Translations under genes and position numbers: made by a program
Shown: in pieces, positions 62,117-64,000 of the stretch
Numbering within the stretch: position 1 is the stretch's first letter
How the letters are laid out: every line of letters begins with the position of its first letter
The notes under the pieces: generated by a model
What the model saw: only the letters and a program-made list of their open reading frames with translations
What the model was told of the DNA's origin: nothing
Databases searched by the model: none
Source of the DNA: a virus
Reading direction: 5' to 3' (one strand)
IMG/VR virus record: IMGVR_UViG_3300030419_007010
Location: 62,001-126,000 of that record
DNA length: 64,000 nt

Positions 62117-63428
62117 ATAATATTTTAGCTGCCAGAGTAGCAACTTTTGAGCGCTCGCCTTTTTTCAAAGATACGTGTCCAGCGATCTCATGTTCTTTAA
62201 ACTTTTCTATTGCATAAGATAAGCCATTTGATATCGAATCTAAATATACGTTGTCTATCTGCTCAATATCTCCTGTTAAGATAATCTTTGTACCCTCACC
62301 TACTCTAGTAATAATAGTCTTTAACTCGTGTACAGAGAGATTTTGAGCTTCGTCAATGATAATAAACGCATTAGAAATAGAGCGGCCTCTGATATATGTA
62401 AGTGCTTCTACTTCAATAGTCCCGTTTTCATATAACAGTTCGATTGTTTCCTTGTTATCTCCTAGAAGAAACTCCAGATTATCCTGAATCGGCATAAGCC
62501 AAGGGCTCATCTTCTCTTCTAAAGTTCCTGGCAGGAAGCCAATATCCTTTCCTACAGGCTGAACTGGTCTGGAAACTACAAGTTTTTTATACCGCTTGTT
62601 TTTATCTTCCATAATTTGTTCTAGACCTGCTGCAATTGCTAACAAAGTCTTACCACAGCCGGCCTTGCCGGTCATGGTAACAATTGGTATATCTGGATTC
62701 ATAAGAAGATTTAATCCGAACAGCTGCTCTTTGTTACGAGCTTTGAGTCCCCAAATAGGATTTTTATATTCTACTATTGGTTTTAATGGTAAATTGTAAT
62801 TTACAAATTTTGATAATGCTGTTTTCTTTTCATTTTGATTCGACACCAACATAACAAATTGATGAGGATTTATTTTAATGTCCTCTTCAAACAAATATAT
62901 TTCTTCGTCAGAATAGAATCTATCAATTAGTTGGTCATCTACTAAATGTTGTACAAATCCAGTATATAACTCGTCAGTATTACTAACAACTTGTTCAGTA
63001 ATAAAATCTTCTGTTGGTATTTGAAGAGCATCACACTTTACACGCATGTTAATATCACGCGTAACAACAGTCAGCTTCTTCTTTTGAAGACGCTTCTTTT
63101 CTGTCATCGCAGTGCCAATAATTTGGTTATCTGCGTTAGACAAATCAAAGTCATCTGGTAAATCAAATACGTCGTATCCTCGTATCGAAAGGATACCTTT
63201 TCCACTACCTAATTTTACTCCTTCATACAGATTTCCATTCTCGCGGAGATCATCTAGAATACGTATGGTTATTCGAGCGTTTGCTCCAACTCCATCTTGT
63301 CTTTTTTTGTGCTTATCTATTTCTTCGATGACTTTTAGTGGAATTATTATGTCATTATTTTTATACGAAAAAATGGAATCTGCGCTTGTGAGGAGCACAT
63401 TGGTATCAAGCAGATAAGTTTTTTTCAT
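62115..63428 (-). CDS. phoH: PIN-PhoH fusion protein (PhoH2-type ATPase)
   Basis: The 437-residue protein joins an N-terminal PIN nuclease domain (about 1-150: YLLDTNVLL with Asp8, IPLKVIEEIDKHK, TVVTRDINMRVK) to a PhoH ATPase (about 225-437: Walker A GKAGCGKT at 254-261, VSRPVQPVGKDIGFLPG, Walker B FIIIDEAQN, LTGDIEQID). PIN-PhoH proteins in bacteria are RNA helicase/ribonucleases; phage copies may act in RNA turnover or host metabolism and are very common in marine phages. AAGGATGATAG precedes the ATG. It is the first minus-strand gene and is divergent from the protease gene at the edge. Confidence 0.93.
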   Translation of the reverse strand: MKKTYLLDTNVLLTSADSIFSYKNNDIIIPLKVIEEIDKHKKRQDGVGANARITIRILDDLRENGNLYEGVKLGSGKGILSIRGYDVFDLPDDFDLSNADNQIIGTAMTEKKRLQKKKLTVVTRDINMRVKCDALQIPTEDFITEQVVSNTDELYTGFVQHLVDDQLIDRFYSDEEIYLFEEDIKINPHQFVMLVSNQNEKKTALSKFVNYNLPLKPIVEYKNPIWGLKARNKEQLFGLNLLMNPDIPIVTMTGKAGCGKTLLAIAAGLEQIMEDKNKRYKKLVVSRPVQPVGKDIGFLPGTLEEKMSPWLMPIQDNLEFLLGDNKETIELLYENGTIEVEALTYIRGRSISNAFIIIDEAQNLSVHELKTIITRVGEGTKIILTGDIEQIDNVYLDSISNGLSYAIEKFKEHEIAGHVSLKKGERSKVATLAAKIL

Positions 63429-63482
63429 CTATCATCCTTGTATTAGTAATTAGCTTTCTAGTTATTTTTAGAGGTATTTTAT
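63429..63482. promoter_or_regulatory. Divergent intergenic region, candidate promoters for PhoH and protease genes
   Basis: Only 54 bases separate the two divergent start codons, so both genes must be transcribed from here or from within each other's start. On the plus strand TTGTAT is followed after about 15 bases by TAGTTAT, which is a poor sigma-70 match. On the minus strand AAGGAT is the PhoH ribosome binding site. No TATAAATA late box is present. The location is firm, the promoter detail weak. Confidence 0.35.
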
Positions 63483-64000
63483 ATGAGAAGTTATTTTAAA
63501 GCTATTTTACTTACATTATCTTTATTACTTTTATCATCATGTTCCTCTACTATACAACAAACAAAACAAAATTTTAAATGGCCTCGTGACAGTTTTGTAA
63601 AATATGAGACATATGTCTATCGCCAGACCTGTGTGCCGGTAGATCCAGACAACATGAAATCAAAGTGTTATGAGAGGCAACAAGGGTATACAGGCTCCGG
63701 AGCTATCATCGCAAACGGCTTTGATGGTTCTTATGTTTTAACTGCTGCTCATATGTGTAATCGTCAAGCAGATCTAGATATGTTACAATCTTTAGAGCCA
63801 AAAGATTCAGAAGAATCAGAAAATGTCAGCTTCTTTGCAAAACATTATGTTAGAGATTTAGATGATTTTACATATAATGCAGAAATTGTTTCTTATAACT
63901 CAAATTTAGATGCATGCGTTGTGTTTGTTTGGGGGCTTTTTAAGGATCCTCTAAAAATTGCAAAAAAGAGGCCAAAAATTGGTTCTAGAACATATAACAT
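63483..64000 (+). CDS. Trypsin-like serine protease lipoprotein, cut at right edge
   Basis: The only plus-strand gene. The 172 visible codons begin with a lipoprotein signal peptide (MRSYFKAILLTLSLLLLSSC): a basic start, hydrophobic core and lipobox LSSC with Cys20. Then comes a chymotrypsin-fold core: GYTGSGAII (69-76), VLTAAHMC with catalytic His90, and NLDACVVFV with Asp143 in the position of the catalytic Asp. The Ser block would lie beyond the window. GAGG lies seven bases before the ATG. It would be anchored in a membrane facing the periplasm. Transcribed away from the rest and host-like in kind, it may be a cargo gene acquired from a bacterium. Confidence 0.85.
   Translation, partial: MRSYFKAILLTLSLLLLSSCSSTIQQTKQNFKWPRDSFVKYETYVYRQTCVPVDPDNMKSKCYERQQGYTGSGAIIANGFDGSYVLTAAHMCNRQADLDMLQSLEPKDSEESENVSFFAKHYVRDLDDFTYNAEIVSYNSNLDACVVFVWGLFKDPLKIAKKRPKIGSRTYN

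Noticed and set aside
1-63428. Many open frames of 60-136 codons on the plus strand or in other minus frames
   Set aside because: They lie entirely within longer minus-strand genes with clear motifs or good ribosome binding sites, and lack their own start signals. I treat them as shadows.
1-64000. tRNA genes, CRISPR arrays, transposases, integrase or attachment sites
   Set aside because: None was seen. Coding density leaves no gap long enough for a tRNA, and no repeat-spacer pattern or mobile-element protein is present.

Overview
The window looks like part of a large tailed-phage (Caudoviricetes) genome with a contractile tail related to T4. The evidence is a gp6-like and a gp25-like baseplate wedge protein side by side, a spike protein with OB-fold, esterase and lysozyme parts, a gp55-like late sigma factor, and a PIN-PhoH protein. 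PhoH and several small conserved genes recall marine T4-like phages, so a marine phage of a Gram-negative host is my best guess; the host cannot be named from this window. The sequence is AT-rich (roughly 36-38 % GC by eye). No tRNA, rRNA, CRISPR array, transposase, integrase or recognisable origin was seen.

Layout. All genes from 63428 down to 1 are on the minus strand and very tightly packed: stop-start overlaps (TAATG, ATGA, GTGA, TTGA) are common and no gap exceeds about 54 bases, so there is no stretch of 300 bases without a gene. In the direction of transcription: (a) 63.4-60.1 kb holds housekeeping genes: PIN-PhoH, a small conserved protein, an anthrax-lethal-factor-like metallopeptidase, an unknown 97-residue protein and a Cas4/RecB-type nuclease. 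(b) 60.1-34.5 kb is a 25.6 kb sugar-modification cluster of 28 genes: about ten glycosyltransferases, two UDP-sugar dehydrogenase/epimerase pairs near its two ends, a dTDP-glucose dehydratase, an aminotransferase, an asparagine-synthase-type amidotransferase, a carbamoyltransferase, a formyltransferase, deacetylases, an acetyltransferase, nonulosonate-type synthase and cytidylyltransferase genes, and four methyltransferases. None of these proteins has an evident membrane segment. (c) 34.5-32.7 kb holds small genes and the gp55-like late sigma factor. (d) 32.7 kb to the left edge is the tail/baseplate module with very large proteins of 871, 2877, 3571 and 1185 residues around the gp25 and gp6 homologues. 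A single plus-strand gene at the right edge encodes a lipoprotein with a trypsin-like fold and is cut by the window.

How the parts may work together. The sugar genes could make and assemble N-acetylhexosaminuronic acid amides, formamido-sugars, a sialic-acid-like sugar and O-carbamoyl or methylated decorations. The enzyme set resembles a bacterial O-antigen locus but lacks flippase, polymerase and ligase genes. It may therefore modify host surface glycans through host carriers, or glycosylate a soluble target such as the virion. The tail carries its own glycan-directed enzymes (an SGNH esterase and a lambda-type lysozyme in one spike protein) and carbohydrate-binding-like folds (LamG, MAM-like, DNRLRE). 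A T4-type late promoter box (TATAAATA) lies 38 bases upstream of gp6, which fits control by the gp55-like factor.

A compositional feature also stands out. The palindrome GCCGGC is far commoner than expected in the structural half (about 24 copies in the first 33 kb, six in the rest, counted by eye).
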